DNA of 64,000 nucleotides from assembly GCA_017517745.1 (NCBI GenBank), contig JAFWYJ010000002.1:1-64000 (forward strand), read 5' to 3'. Shown piece by piece: positions 32,937-41,077 of this stretch. This stretch comes from Clostridia bacterium (GTDB lineage: Bacteria > Bacillota > Clostridia > Oscillospirales > CAG-272). The notes under the pieces were generated by a model, which worked only from the letters and a program-made list of their open reading frames with translations, was not told the DNA's origin and searched no databases. A program made the translations under genes and the position numbers. Position 1 is the first letter of the stretch. Every line of letters starts with the position of its first letter.

Positions 32937-33247
32937 TTCTTATCGAACCCCCTGAGAATGATTTTTTCCGCGAGCCTGCGGCGCAGAGCGACCTTCTTTT
33001 TCGTTTCCTCGACCGCCTTCTCGTTTTCGGAGCGCAATCTTTCCGCGGTTTGCGCCGCGCGCTCGCGCAACTGAGCGACCTTTGCGACGATCTCGGCTTG
33101 TGTCCGACGCTCGGTCTCCTCGCACAGAGCTTGTCCGTCCGCCTCGGCTTGCGCGATCATTTCCTTGGCACGCTCACGAGCCTCGGCAACGATTTTTTCG
33201 GCAGTTTCCTCGGTTTCTTTGATCTTGATGATCGATTCTCTTGACAT
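32927..33247 (-). CDS. ntpF: V-type ATPase small coiled-coil subunit (G/H type)
   Basis: A 106-residue highly charged alpha-helical protein (KIKETEETAEKIVAEARERA, then long Glu/Arg heptads) matching the AhaH/NtpF outer-stalk subunit, which pairs with subunit E. It is the first gene of the nine-gene operon, with an AAAGGAGG site seven bases before the ATG and a promoter about 90 bases upstream. Confidence 0.85.
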   Translation of the reverse strand: MSRESIIKIKETEETAEKIVAEARERAKEMIAQAEADGQALCEETERRTQAEIVAKVAQLRERAAQTAERLRSENEKAVEETKKKVALRRRLAEKIILRGFDKKCR

Positions 33248-33274
33248 AAAACCTCCTTTGGTTTTCCGTCATTT

Positions 33275-33313
33275 CCAAGCGAGAGTCCGATGCGAAATCA
33301 AGCCCTCGCTTGG
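33275..33313 (-). promoter_or_regulatory. inverted repeat in the V-ATPase operon leader
   Basis: Nine-base perfect arms (33275-33283 and 33305-33313) with a 21-base loop lie between the promoter and the first gene's ribosome site. There is no T run, so it is not a terminator; it could be an RNA stability/attenuation element or a DNA operator. Confidence 0.55.
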
Positions 33314-33334
33314 ATAGAATTACCAATATAAATC

Positions 33335-33363
33335 ATTATATCATATAATTTTATTATTTGCAA
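33335..33363 (-). promoter_or_regulatory. promoter of the V-ATPase operon
   Basis: Minus strand TTGCAA (33358-33363), 17-base spacer, TATAAT (33335-33340). Confidence 0.7.
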
Positions 33364-33398
33364 TAGTTTTTATTCCGAGTTTTCCGTTTTTTTCAAAT

Positions 33399-33947
33399 TT
33401 AAATTTCGGTATTTCGCGAAAGCCTTTGCTCCAAAAAAGGGGTACGGTCGCTGACGTTGCGAAAAAAGACCATTTGATCTCCCTCGGGGTAGATCCCGTC
33501 GGGGCGAAACGGAAGCTTGCGCTCGGAAAGCTGCAATCCGAAGCGCTTGAGAATTTCGCGAAACGGCAGCACCGTTTCCTCCTCCAGATTCCAAACGTGC
33601 GAGATTCTGTGATAGCTTTTTTGCGGCTCCTTCCACTGCCCCACGAGGCGCGACTCGCACAAAATCGCCGCATAAGTCTCATTCTCCCAAGCGATTCGCA
33701 TCTGCAGCCGATAGTGCTGAGATCCGAACTGCGATTTTTCCCGCACGCTTTCCAACGCCAGAAAATCCTTTCGCAACGCCTCGCCGTAAACCGCCTGCGC
33801 CCAGGTCATGCAGGTCTCGGAGAGATGGAGATAAAACTCCTTCATCAGCGGCTTTTCCTCGGGGATCAAAAGCATCGCCTCGGCGCGCAACAAAATCTGA
33901 TACCCCTCCCGCACCGTACCGTGCCGCTCTACCTTTTCCATTTTCAA
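33399..33947 (-). CDS. conserved-looking soluble protein of unknown function
   Basis: A 182-residue protein without signal peptide, mixed alpha/beta, with aromatic and charged segments (EFYLHLSETCMTWAQAVYGE; SHVWNLEEETVLPF). I do not recognise a family; the shape (a helical start, paired strands and a basic C-terminus) recalls small sporulation- or envelope-linked proteins, but that is not evidence. It probably starts at TTG, eight bases after AAGGAGG; an ATG two codons later is alternative. Stands alone between the V-ATPase leader and the lipoprotein terminator. Confidence 0.6.
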   Translation of the reverse strand: MKMEKVERHGTVREGYQILLRAEAMLLIPEEKPLMKEFYLHLSETCMTWAQAVYGEALRKDFLALESVREKSQFGSQHYRLQMRIAWENETYAAILCESRLVGQWKEPQKSYHRISHVWNLEEETVLPFREILKRFGLQLSERKLPFRPDGIYPEGDQMVFFRNVSDRTPFLEQRLSRNTEI

Positions 33948-34021
33948 AGTGATCGCCTCCTTTTTACCTTTTTATTCAAGGCTTGGAGGAAATATACCTG
34001 CGGACAAGACAGAAAATGACA

Positions 34022-34052
34022 AGAAAAGGGCTGAAGAAGCAGCCCTTTTCAT
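34022..34052 (-). terminator. intrinsic terminator of the ACP-MBOAT-SGNH-lipoprotein operon
   Basis: Ten-base stem (34024-34033 with 34040-34049), short loop, then TTTTC on the minus strand, directly after the lipoprotein stop. Confidence 0.8.
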
Positions 34053-34054
34053 TT

Positions 34055-34552
34055 TTATTTCGTTTTCAAATACTGAATATTCGTCACCTTGCCGTCGCGA
34101 AGCAAAAATTGCAGCTTCGTGCCGCTTTCCGCGTCGAGGTAGACGATCTGCAGGTCTGTTTTTGACGAGGGGGTACCGTGGCGCGCGATCACGGTCTCGG
34201 CATGGTCTCCCACGCGAACGCCCTCGGGCGTTGCCACCGTATCGTCGGCATCATCATAGATCTCGACAGACAGGATATAGTCCTTGCCCGCCTTGGAATA
34301 GGTCATGATCTTGTAGGAGACGTATTGATAGACCTTATCCTTGCCGTCGCCGTAGCAGCTTCCCGTCTCGGCAAACGCCTTCGGCTCTCCGAGCGCCTCG
34401 ATGATCCCAGCCGCCTCGGCATCCGGCGTCACGGTCACGCCCCCCACCGCAAACGGGCGGAAGGAGCTTCCCTTCGGCGTTTCTTCGGCACAAGAAGCAA
34501 GCATGCCAAGCATCGTCAGCACGGCAAGCATCAAAGAAATGAGTTTTTTCAT
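34055..34552 (-). CDS. lipoprotein of unknown function
   Basis: A 165-residue lipoprotein: signal peptide with lipobox LASC (Cys near residue 21), then a compact mixed domain (GGVTVTPDAEAAGIIEALGEP; VYQYVSYKIMTYSKAGKDYI; VGDHAETVIARHGTPS; LDAESGTKLQFLLRDGKVT). The 'SmpA/OmlA-like' pattern GVRVGDHAETVIARHGTP followed by strands suggests a BLIP-like fold. It is one base pair apart from the SGNH gene and ends the operon, so it may serve the acylation machinery as an extracellular partner; that is inference. Confidence 0.75.
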   Translation of the reverse strand: MKKLISLMLAVLTMLGMLASCAEETPKGSSFRPFAVGGVTVTPDAEAAGIIEALGEPKAFAETGSCYGDGKDKVYQYVSYKIMTYSKAGKDYILSVEIYDDADDTVATPEGVRVGDHAETVIARHGTPSSKTDLQIVYLDAESGTKLQFLLRDGKVTNIQYLKTK

Positions 34553-34553
34553 G

Positions 34554-35582
34554 TCAGTAGTCCTTTCCTTCGTTTCTCTCCGCGTAATACGCGTCGAGCT
34601 TTTTTTGCCAGATCTCGCTCAGGGCGGCATCGGTCTTGCGGCTCTCCAAGCCGCACTCCTCGACAAGGATCTCACCGAGATACGAGGTCAGCTTTTCCGC
34701 GCCGAAGACGTTCAGATGCACCCCCGCGTCATAAGTGTCGGTGCTCCAATCGATCCCGATCTCATCGGCAAGCGGAATGAAATTATAGTAACGCAACCCA
34801 TGCTCTGCGGCATAGGCAACGATCTGCGCGTCCCATTCGTCAAACCAATGGTATTTCCAATCGTTGGTGGGTGCCTTCATCAGCACGAAGGCGATTCCCT
34901 TTTCGGCGCACAACTCGCGCATTTTGTCCAGATATTCCATCGATGCCGCAGGCAGGGTGTAATCAGCGAGCGGCGAGGGCAAAATTTCGGCTTTCCCTCC
35001 GCGCACCTCGGTCTGCATCAGATATCCGTTGTGCGAAACGGTGTCGCGGTGGAAGAGATAGGTCAGATCCTCCTGCCCCAGCTCCTTCCAACGGCTGTGG
35101 AAGCGGAGCAGCGGGAAGAGATAGGACGCGAAACTCTCCTCCTCGGTCATCGAGGCTTTGATCGCCCGCAGCTTGGTCGCGGAAAGCTTCATGCCGTCAA
35201 GCGTCATGCGGTTATACGCCTCGTCCTGCGGCTCTCCGTACTTGAGCGCCAACACGTTGAAGACCACAACCTTCGGGGTTTCATACTTCAGCGTCTCCTC
35301 CAAGAGATAATAGGATTGCCAGGTCAATTGCTGCGCGCTTCCGCGGATATACGAGGTGATGCCGTATTCCTCCCAAAGCGTGGGCGGCGTGATGCCCTCG
35401 TAGACCTCACAGTCCCCCACGAACAGCACGTCGTGATCGGGTGTCTCTCGGTAATACTCGGCGATCAGCGCGCCCTCTTTGGCGCTTGACATATATTTCG
35501 GCATCGTCAACGCCTGCAAAAACGCCAACAAAAGCGTTGTCACCAACAGCAGGCAGATGCAAAAAACAATCTTTTTTTTCAT
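34554..35582 (-). CDS. SGNH/DltD-like extracytoplasmic acyl-transfer protein, Cys in place of Ser
   Basis: A 342-residue protein with an N-terminal membrane anchor (residues 4-26) and an external SGNH-hydrolase-like domain. The nucleophile block reads HDVLFVGDCEVYEGITP, where SGNH enzymes have GDS; here a cysteine takes the serine's place. The block GSAQQLTWQSYYLLEE and the late DAGVHLNVFGAEKL (Asp/His pair) match MBOAT-partner SGNH proteins of Clostridia. It should complete transfer of an acyl group carried across the membrane by the MBOAT protein. The ATG with GAGAG five bases upstream is preferred over a TTG next to the MBOAT stop. Confidence 0.8.
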   Translation of the reverse strand: MKKKIVFCICLLLVTTLLLAFLQALTMPKYMSSAKEGALIAEYYRETPDHDVLFVGDCEVYEGITPPTLWEEYGITSYIRGSAQQLTWQSYYLLEETLKYETPKVVVFNVLALKYGEPQDEAYNRMTLDGMKLSATKLRAIKASMTEEESFASYLFPLLRFHSRWKELGQEDLTYLFHRDTVSHNGYLMQTEVRGGKAEILPSPLADYTLPAASMEYLDKMRELCAEKGIAFVLMKAPTNDWKYHWFDEWDAQIVAYAAEHGLRYYNFIPLADEIGIDWSTDTYDAGVHLNVFGAEKLTSYLGEILVEECGLESRKTDAALSEIWQKKLDAYYAERNEGKDY

Positions 35583-35594
35583 ACGTACTCTCAA

Positions 35595-37184
35595 TCAGAA
35601 TTGATTATAAATGAATTGCGAGGCATCGTAGCCGATTCCGTACGCGCCGAACAGCAGGATCACGATGACCAGCGCGCACAGCGCGGCGCACATCAGGACG
35701 GGGCGGCGGGCAAGCTTTTGTCTGACGGGCTCGTCTCTGCCGCATCGGTCGGCAATGCAGATCACCGCCACACCGCAAAGCAGAACCGCCCAATCCCACA
35801 CGTCAAAGCCGAACGACAGCCAGCCGCCGCCGAAAAACGAGCCCCAATTGAAGGTGGTCAGCATCGTTCCCCACAGACGGAAGGTCTTGGGCACGTCACG
35901 GTAACAGTCGAGCGAGCGAATCAGCCCCATGAGCAAAAAGGTGCGCGTCATCTGCCATGCGCTCCAGCCCCTTGAGGCAACAAGGCGCGGAAACTTTTGA
36001 TGGAAACGCGTATAGAGCGGCTGAAGCTCCTGCGACACGAGGATCACCAGGCAGTTGAGCAGTCCCCAAACGATGAAATTCCAGCCCGCGCCGTGCCAGA
36101 GTCCGGTCAAAAACCAAGTTGCGATCGTTGCAAAATAAACGGGGAGCCTTTTGCCGATCTTCTCTCCCAGGTGCTTGCGCGACCACTTGGAAAGCTTTTG
36201 CATCGAATTGGACACCGAGAGCGGATAGAAGACGTAATCGGTGAACCAGGTTCCCATGGTCATATGCCAGCGACGCCAATATTCCTTGGTCGATTTCGAG
36301 GAAAACGGACGGTCAAAGTTCTCCGCCAGACGGATCCCCAGCATCTCGGAAAGTCCGATGGTGATGTCGATGCCGCCCGTGAAGTCGCCGTAGATCTGCG
36401 CCGAATAGAGCAGAATGAGTGCGAGGACGTAGACTCCCGTGAATTCATCGGTGCGCGCGGTCAGCTCCTTGACCGCGATCATCGCGGTGTCGGCGACCAC
36501 CATCTTCTTGAAAAAGCCCCACGCCACGCGGCAAAGCCCCGCGCGGAAGGAAAGTCCGTCAAAACCGTGGCGGGCGGTCAGCTGCTCGGAAAGGCTTCCG
36601 AAGCGGCTGATCGGACCTTGGATCAGCTGCGGAAAATAGGAAACGAAGAGTGCCAGCTTGAAGAAATTCTGCTCGGCGCGCACGCTTTTTCGATACACGT
36701 CAACGAGATATCCCATTGATTGGAAGGTATAGAAGGAGATTCCCAGCGGCAAAAGCAGCGTCGGGATCGACAGGCGTCCCGCATCAAAGAATCCCAGCAA
36801 CGAGTTGACGCCCGCGAGAACGAACGCGGTATATTTGAGTACGGCAAGGAGTCCGAAGCCGAGCAGAAGTCCCACGCTCAGGATGCCGAGGCGCTTTTTC
36901 TTTTGCGCGGCGCGGTATGCCTTTCGTTCCGATTTTTCCATCGTATCGCGATTCGCGGCAACGAAGGCGTCCTCGGCGTCCACGCGCGATTGCATCAGCC
37001 TCGCCGTGACGTAGGTCACAACGGTGGTGTAGAGAATGAAGACGAGATACTCCGCGCCGGCAAAAAAATAAAACACGTAGCTCGCGCCGAGCAGGATCCA
37101 CCATTGGACCCGCTTGCCAACGGTATAATACACCAGCACCGTCAGCGCGGCAAACAACAGAAACGACAGCGACGTAAACTGCAC
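35595..37184 (-). CDS. MBOAT-family O-acyltransferase
   Basis: A 529-residue polytopic membrane protein of the AlgI/DltB type. The family's conserved positions are seen: GISFYTFQSMGYLVDVYR, FPQLIQGPISRF, WRRWHMTMGTWFTDYVFYPL and the catalytic-His segment LTGLWHGAGWNFIVWG. Such proteins move acyl groups through the membrane onto extracellular polymers (alginate, teichoic acid, exopolysaccharide). Flanked by an acyl carrier protein gene upstream and the SGNH protein downstream; together they resemble a Dlt-type system without DltA. Polymer and acyl group are unknown. Confidence 0.93.
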   Translation of the reverse strand: MQFTSLSFLLFAALTVLVYYTVGKRVQWWILLGASYVFYFFAGAEYLVFILYTTVVTYVTARLMQSRVDAEDAFVAANRDTMEKSERKAYRAAQKKKRLGILSVGLLLGFGLLAVLKYTAFVLAGVNSLLGFFDAGRLSIPTLLLPLGISFYTFQSMGYLVDVYRKSVRAEQNFFKLALFVSYFPQLIQGPISRFGSLSEQLTARHGFDGLSFRAGLCRVAWGFFKKMVVADTAMIAVKELTARTDEFTGVYVLALILLYSAQIYGDFTGGIDITIGLSEMLGIRLAENFDRPFSSKSTKEYWRRWHMTMGTWFTDYVFYPLSVSNSMQKLSKWSRKHLGEKIGKRLPVYFATIATWFLTGLWHGAGWNFIVWGLLNCLVILVSQELQPLYTRFHQKFPRLVASRGWSAWQMTRTFLLMGLIRSLDCYRDVPKTFRLWGTMLTTFNWGSFFGGGWLSFGFDVWDWAVLLCGVAVICIADRCGRDEPVRQKLARRPVLMCAALCALVIVILLFGAYGIGYDASQFIYNQF

Positions 37185-37240
37185 GGAATCTCCTCCTTTC
37201 TCAAATTTGCAAATGTTATGGGGTCAGCAATGCAATCCGA

Positions 37241-37468
37241 TCATTCCTCGTCCAATCGCTCGATCAAAGCAAAGATCGCGGCGGCACTCGAAAAGTTCTC
37301 GGGAACGACCTCCTCCGCGGGGATCGCCACGTCAAATTCACTGTTGATCTCGGTGATCAGCGTCACGATGTCCAAAGAATCGAGGATGCCCTCTCCGATC
37401 AGATCCTCCTCGGCATCAAAATCCACGTCGGGATGCAGATTCTTCAAAATTGCAAGCAGCTGTTCCAT
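37241..37468 (-). CDS. acyl carrier protein (DltC-like)
   Basis: A 75-residue acidic four-helix carrier protein with the phosphopantetheine attachment motif GEGILDSLDIVTLI (Ser near residue 33). Its position in front of the MBOAT gene makes it the likely donor of the activated group. No adenylating DltA-type ligase is encoded in the operon or in this window. It has a consensus promoter; between it and the MBOAT gene lie 56 bases with a ribosome site only. Confidence 0.9.
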   Translation of the reverse strand: MEQLLAILKNLHPDVDFDAEEDLIGEGILDSLDIVTLITEINSEFDVAIPAEEVVPENFSSAAAIFALIERLDEE

Positions 37469-37510
37469 AAAAAATCGCCTTTCTAAACTAAATAAAACTA
37501 TATTATCTCT

Positions 37511-37539
37511 ATTATACCTTTTTCTGTATGCGCTGTCAA
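37511..37539 (-). promoter_or_regulatory. promoter of the ACP-MBOAT-SGNH operon
   Basis: Minus strand exact TTGACA (37534-37539), 17-base spacer, TATAAT (37511-37516), 43 bases before the ACP ATG. Confidence 0.85.
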
Positions 37540-37608
37540 TGCGAAACGAAAAATTTTTTGAAAATCCTATTTTTCAAACGGCTACGTACAAAAGAAAACC
37601 TCCTGCAA

Positions 37609-37677
37609 ATCCTTTTGGGAAAAGGTTTTGAGGAGGGGGGCGGGGGCGGCGGCTTTTCTCAAAAGCGCCTCCCCCGC
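37609..37677. repeat. palindromic intergenic repeat, copy 1
   Basis: A GGGG-rich arm, CTTTT/AAAAG centre and CCCCC-rich arm (core 37640-37677) preceded by a conserved TTTTGAGGA-type flank. The same arrangement, in the opposite orientation, occurs at 62825-62898, and a more diverged form at 55741-55820. It may also act as a terminator for thrS, which ends 22 bases away. Confidence 0.65.
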
Positions 37678-37699
37678 AAAAACAGGTTTCGTTTGATTC

Positions 37700-39646
37700 T
37701 TATCTTCTCTTTTCCGCGATCTCCAACAGTGCTTCGCTCAGGAACTGATCCGCCGACTTGGTCACGGTCACACCCGCGCGGTTACGGACGGCAACCGTAC
37801 CCTCCTCGACCTCCTTGGCTCCGATGACGAGCATATAAGGCACCTTTTGCATCTGCGTTGCGCGGATCTTGTAGCCAATGGTGTTCGACGAATCGTCAAG
37901 CTCGACGCGCAAGCCGGCTGCCGACAGGCGGTCACGCAGCTTGGAAGCATACTCGACGTGCTCGTCGCCAATGGGGAGGATGCGCACCTGCTCGGGAGCG
38001 AGCCACAGCGGGAACGCGCCTGCATATTTCTCGATCAAAAGCGCGAGCGTTCTCTCGTAGCAACCCATCGAAGTACGGTGAATGATATAAGGCGTGACAA
38101 GCTGATTGTTGGAATCGACGTATTCCATGCCGAACTTCTTGGCAAGCAGCATGTCGATCTGAATGGTGATCAGCGTATCCTCTTTTCCGAATACGTTCTT
38201 GATCTGAATGTCAAGCTTCGGGCCGTAGAACGCCGCCTCGTCGATGCCGATCGAGTAGTCGATCTCGTTTTCATCCAGCAGCTTCTTCATGATGCCCTGC
38301 GCCTCGTTCCATTGCTCGGGGGTACCCTCGTATTTGTCGGTACGCGCGGGATCCCACTGCGAGAAGCGGAAGGAGCAGTCCTCCTTCAGTCCCAGCGTTT
38401 CGAGCATATACATGGCAAGATCAAGGCATCCCTTGAATTCCTCGGCAAGCTGATCGGGACGGAGAATGAGATGTCCCTCGGAGATCGTGAACTGGCGCAC
38501 ACGGATCAGACCGTGCATCTCGCCCGAATCCTCGTTGCGGAAAAGCGTGGAGGTCTCGCCCAAACGCATGGGGAGATCGCGATAGGAGCGTTTCTTGTTC
38601 AGGAATACCTGATATTGGAACGGACAGGTCATCGGACGGAGCGCGAAGCATTCCTTGGTCTCGTCATGGGGATCGCCCAAAACGAACATACCGTCCAGAT
38701 AATGATCCCAGTGTCCCGAGATCTTATACAGATCTCTCTTTGCCATCAGAGGCGTTTTGGTGAGCAGATAGCCGCGCTTCTGCTCCTCGTCCTCCACCCA
38801 TCTCTGCAGGGTCTGCACCATACGCGCGCCCTTGGGAAGCAATACCGGCAAGCCCTGACCGATCACATCCACCGTGGTAAACAGCTCGAGCTCACGGCCG
38901 AGCTTGTTGTGGTCGCGCTTGAGTGCCTCCTCCTGCTGCTGCACGTAAGCATTCAGCTCGTCCTTGGTCGGGAAGGCGATGCCGTAGATTCTCTGCAGCA
39001 TCTTGTTCTTCTGGTCGCCCTTCCAATACGCGCCCGTGCATTGCGTCAGCTTGAACGCCTTCACGGCACCCGTGCTGAAGAGGTGCGGGCCTGCGCAAAG
39101 GTCGGTAAATTCGCCCTGACGGTAGAAGCTGATGACCGCGTCCGCGGGCAGCTCCTCGATCAGCTGAACCTTGTAAGGCTCGTCCTTTTCCTTCATCAGC
39201 GCGATTGCCTCGTCGCGGGGAAGTTCAAATCTTTCGATCTTGAGATTCTCCTTGACGATCTTCTTCATCTCGCCCTCAAGTGCCTTGAGCGCGTCTGCCG
39301 TGAAGGGAACCTCGGAATCGATATCGTAATAAAAGCCGTTGTCGATCGCGGGACCAATGGTCAGCTTTGCCGCGGGATAGAGTCTTTTCACCGCCTGCGC
39401 CAACACGTGTGCCGCCGTGTGACGGAACAAATGCTTGCCCGCCGCGTCCGCAAAGGTCAAAAGCTTGACCGCGTCACCGTCCGCCAAGGTCTGCGTCAGG
39501 GCAACCGTCGTGCCGTTGATCTCGGCACCGATCACCTCACGCGTGATCAGTCCCAGCTCCTTTGCCACGTCATACACCGTCTCTCCCGCCGCCAGCGTTG
39601 CCACCTGCTTCGCCTCGGGAAAGCTCACCTGAATCTTCTCTTCCAT
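37700..39646 (-). CDS. thrS: threonyl-tRNA synthetase
   Basis: A 648-residue class II synthetase, full length. It starts with a TGS-type domain, then the editing domain with HTAAHVLAQAVKRLYP and the CTGAYWKGD region; the catalytic core has MTCPFQYQVF, the motif-2-like RLGETSTLFRNEDSGEMHGL and TSMGCYERTLALLIEKY, and the anticodon domain follows (PEQVRILPIGDEHVEYA). It charges tRNA-Thr in the cytoplasm. Expression is controlled by the T-box leader just upstream. A GGAGA site lies eight bases before the ATG. Confidence 0.97.
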   Translation of the reverse strand: MEEKIQVSFPEAKQVATLAAGETVYDVAKELGLITREVIGAEINGTTVALTQTLADGDAVKLLTFADAAGKHLFRHTAAHVLAQAVKRLYPAAKLTIGPAIDNGFYYDIDSEVPFTADALKALEGEMKKIVKENLKIERFELPRDEAIALMKEKDEPYKVQLIEELPADAVISFYRQGEFTDLCAGPHLFSTGAVKAFKLTQCTGAYWKGDQKNKMLQRIYGIAFPTKDELNAYVQQQEEALKRDHNKLGRELELFTTVDVIGQGLPVLLPKGARMVQTLQRWVEDEEQKRGYLLTKTPLMAKRDLYKISGHWDHYLDGMFVLGDPHDETKECFALRPMTCPFQYQVFLNKKRSYRDLPMRLGETSTLFRNEDSGEMHGLIRVRQFTISEGHLILRPDQLAEEFKGCLDLAMYMLETLGLKEDCSFRFSQWDPARTDKYEGTPEQWNEAQGIMKKLLDENEIDYSIGIDEAAFYGPKLDIQIKNVFGKEDTLITIQIDMLLAKKFGMEYVDSNNQLVTPYIIHRTSMGCYERTLALLIEKYAGAFPLWLAPEQVRILPIGDEHVEYASKLRDRLSAAGLRVELDDSSNTIGYKIRATQMQKVPYMLVIGAKEVEEGTVAVRNRAGVTVTKSADQFLSEALLEIAEKRR

Positions 39647-39687
39647 ATTTTTAGTCTCCTTTCAGAAATACAAATTACAAAATGTTA

Positions 39688-39912
39688 TAAAAAAATCCAC
39701 ACCCACAGACAACGCTGTCTGTTCGGGGTGTGGATGATCTTTCCGCACGGTTCCACCCGGACGTTTCACTCATAAAAAACGTATCAACTTGTTCCGTCGG
39801 AGTGGTATCTCTCCCGTCCTCTCGCCAAAGACCTTTCAGCTCGCCCGGGGGCGCGGTCCTCTCTCTGTTGCGCGGTGTCAAGGAAACTTGTCTCCAACAG
39901 TCGGCATCACGG
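39688..39912 (-). promoter_or_regulatory. T-box riboswitch (threonine) of thrS
   Basis: Reading the minus strand: a Stem-I-like region with AGAGAG and a likely specifier ACC (Thr) around 39813, then a Stem III, then the T-box core GGGTGGAACCGTGCGG (about 39746-39761). It ends with the alternative terminator: a long GC stem (about 39690-39736) followed by TTTTTTT before thrS. Uncharged tRNA-Thr would stabilise the antiterminator. No clear promoter lies between it and the gene upstream. Confidence 0.9.
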
Positions 39913-39913
39913 G

Positions 39914-40357
39914 TCAAAATGCTCCGTTCGCCGTCCGATTTTTCTGGTTGTATTCGGATCTGGGATTCACGATCTCACGCCAATCCAGATCTCCTCTGTC
40001 AAGCGCGGTGACGATGACCTCGGCGGTTGCGATGTTGGTCGCCACGGGGACGTTGTAGAGATCGCACAAGCGAAGCAGCTCCACGTCCACCTCCTCGGGC
40101 TTTGCATTCTGGCGCGTATCCTTAAAATACAGCAACACATCGACCTCATTGCAGGAAACGCGGGACGCGATCTGCTGTTTTCCGCCCTGTTCGCCGGAAA
40201 GCAAGCGCTCGATTTCAAGTCCGGTCGCTTCGGAAATATATTTTGCCGTAATGCTGGTGGCACAAAGGCTATGCTTGCTGAGTATTCCGCAATAAGCAAT
40301 ACAAAACTGTGTCATCAGTTCTTTCTTCAAATCGTGCGCAATGATGGCAATTTCCAT
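39914..40357 (-). CDS. methylglyoxal synthase-like protein with altered active site
   Basis: A 147-residue protein that is plainly related to methylglyoxal synthase along its length (IALIAHD-like start EIAIIAHDLKKELM; CDLYNVPVATNIATAEVIV near 98-115). However, the catalytic GGDQQ reads GGKQQ (K60), the phosphate-binding GTTG reads SITA, and the His/Asp of the PHxPD loop is replaced (KPEEVDVELLRL). Those residues are needed for turning dihydroxyacetone phosphate into methylglyoxal, so it is probably not an active synthase; it may bind a phosphate ligand. It has its own promoter and runs straight into the thrS T-box leader. Confidence 0.75.
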   Translation of the reverse strand: MEIAIIAHDLKKELMTQFCIAYCGILSKHSLCATSITAKYISEATGLEIERLLSGEQGGKQQIASRVSCNEVDVLLYFKDTRQNAKPEEVDVELLRLCDLYNVPVATNIATAEVIVTALDRGDLDWREIVNPRSEYNQKNRTANGAF

Positions 40358-40428
40358 ATGTGGTCGTTGTCCCCTTTCCTATCTTTTTTCTGAGTTTCAT
40401 CGACAATACCAAAAAAATACTTTCTATT

Positions 40429-40458
40429 ATTATAGCACAAATTTGGTCAGATTGTCAA
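40429..40458 (-). promoter_or_regulatory. promoter of the mgsA-like gene
   Basis: Minus strand exact TTGACA (40453-40458), 18-base spacer, TATAAT (40429-40434). It may also drive the T-box and thrS. Confidence 0.75.
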
Positions 40459-40511
40459 TAGAATGTGATAATTTTTTTCAAAAAACTTCCAACTTGATTT
40501 TGACGTGCGCT

Positions 40512-41063
40512 TCAGAGCGCTTCCTCATATTTGGCACGGGGACCGCCGATATATTTCGGGCGGGTTCGCGCACAAAGCAGGCGTGCCTCTCCGATCTGCG
40601 AAACCGACAAACGGACGGGAACCGCGACCTCGTGCAGATGCATTCCGATCAAAGTTCCTCCAATGTCAAGTCCCGCATGCGCGCGGATATGCTCCACGGC
40701 AACCGGCTCGGAAAATCCGCGCCAAGCCGAGGTGGCAAACGAGCCGCCCGCCTTGGGTTGGGGAACAACGCAGACCTCGTCAAGTCCGTATTTTTGCGCG
40801 CACTCGCGCTCGATGATCAGCGCGCGGTTGAGATGCTCACAGCACTGCGCCGCAAGATAGATCCCGCGCTCACGGAGGATCGGCATCAGCGTGGCAAACA
40901 CCTCAGCCGCCGTGTCAAAGCTCGATCCGTGACCGATCTTCTCTCCCACGATCTCGGAAGAAGAACATCCCACGACGAGAATATCACCGCGACGCAGTCC
41001 CGCGACGTCCAAAAGCTCACGGACAGCCGTCTCGGTTTGTTGCTTGATCTGTTTCAAATCCAT
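40512..41063 (-). CDS. ywlG: YwlG/TIGR01440 family protein
   Basis: A 183-residue soluble protein of the widely conserved YwlG family: block GDILVVGCSSSEIVGEKIG, QCCEHLNRALIIER, PQPKAGGSFATSAW and HEVAVPVRLSV. Function unknown in every member; the family is often near one-carbon or cell-envelope genes. The start is the ATG after AAGGAGAAGAG, only 15 bases after the DUF1385 stop, so the two are one transcript. Confidence 0.85.
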   Translation of the reverse strand: MDLKQIKQQTETAVRELLDVAGLRRGDILVVGCSSSEIVGEKIGHGSSFDTAAEVFATLMPILRERGIYLAAQCCEHLNRALIIERECAQKYGLDEVCVVPQPKAGGSFATSAWRGFSEPVAVEHIRAHAGLDIGGTLIGMHLHEVAVPVRLSVSQIGEARLLCARTRPKYIGGPRAKYEEAL

Positions 41064-41077
41064 ATCTTCTCTTCTCC

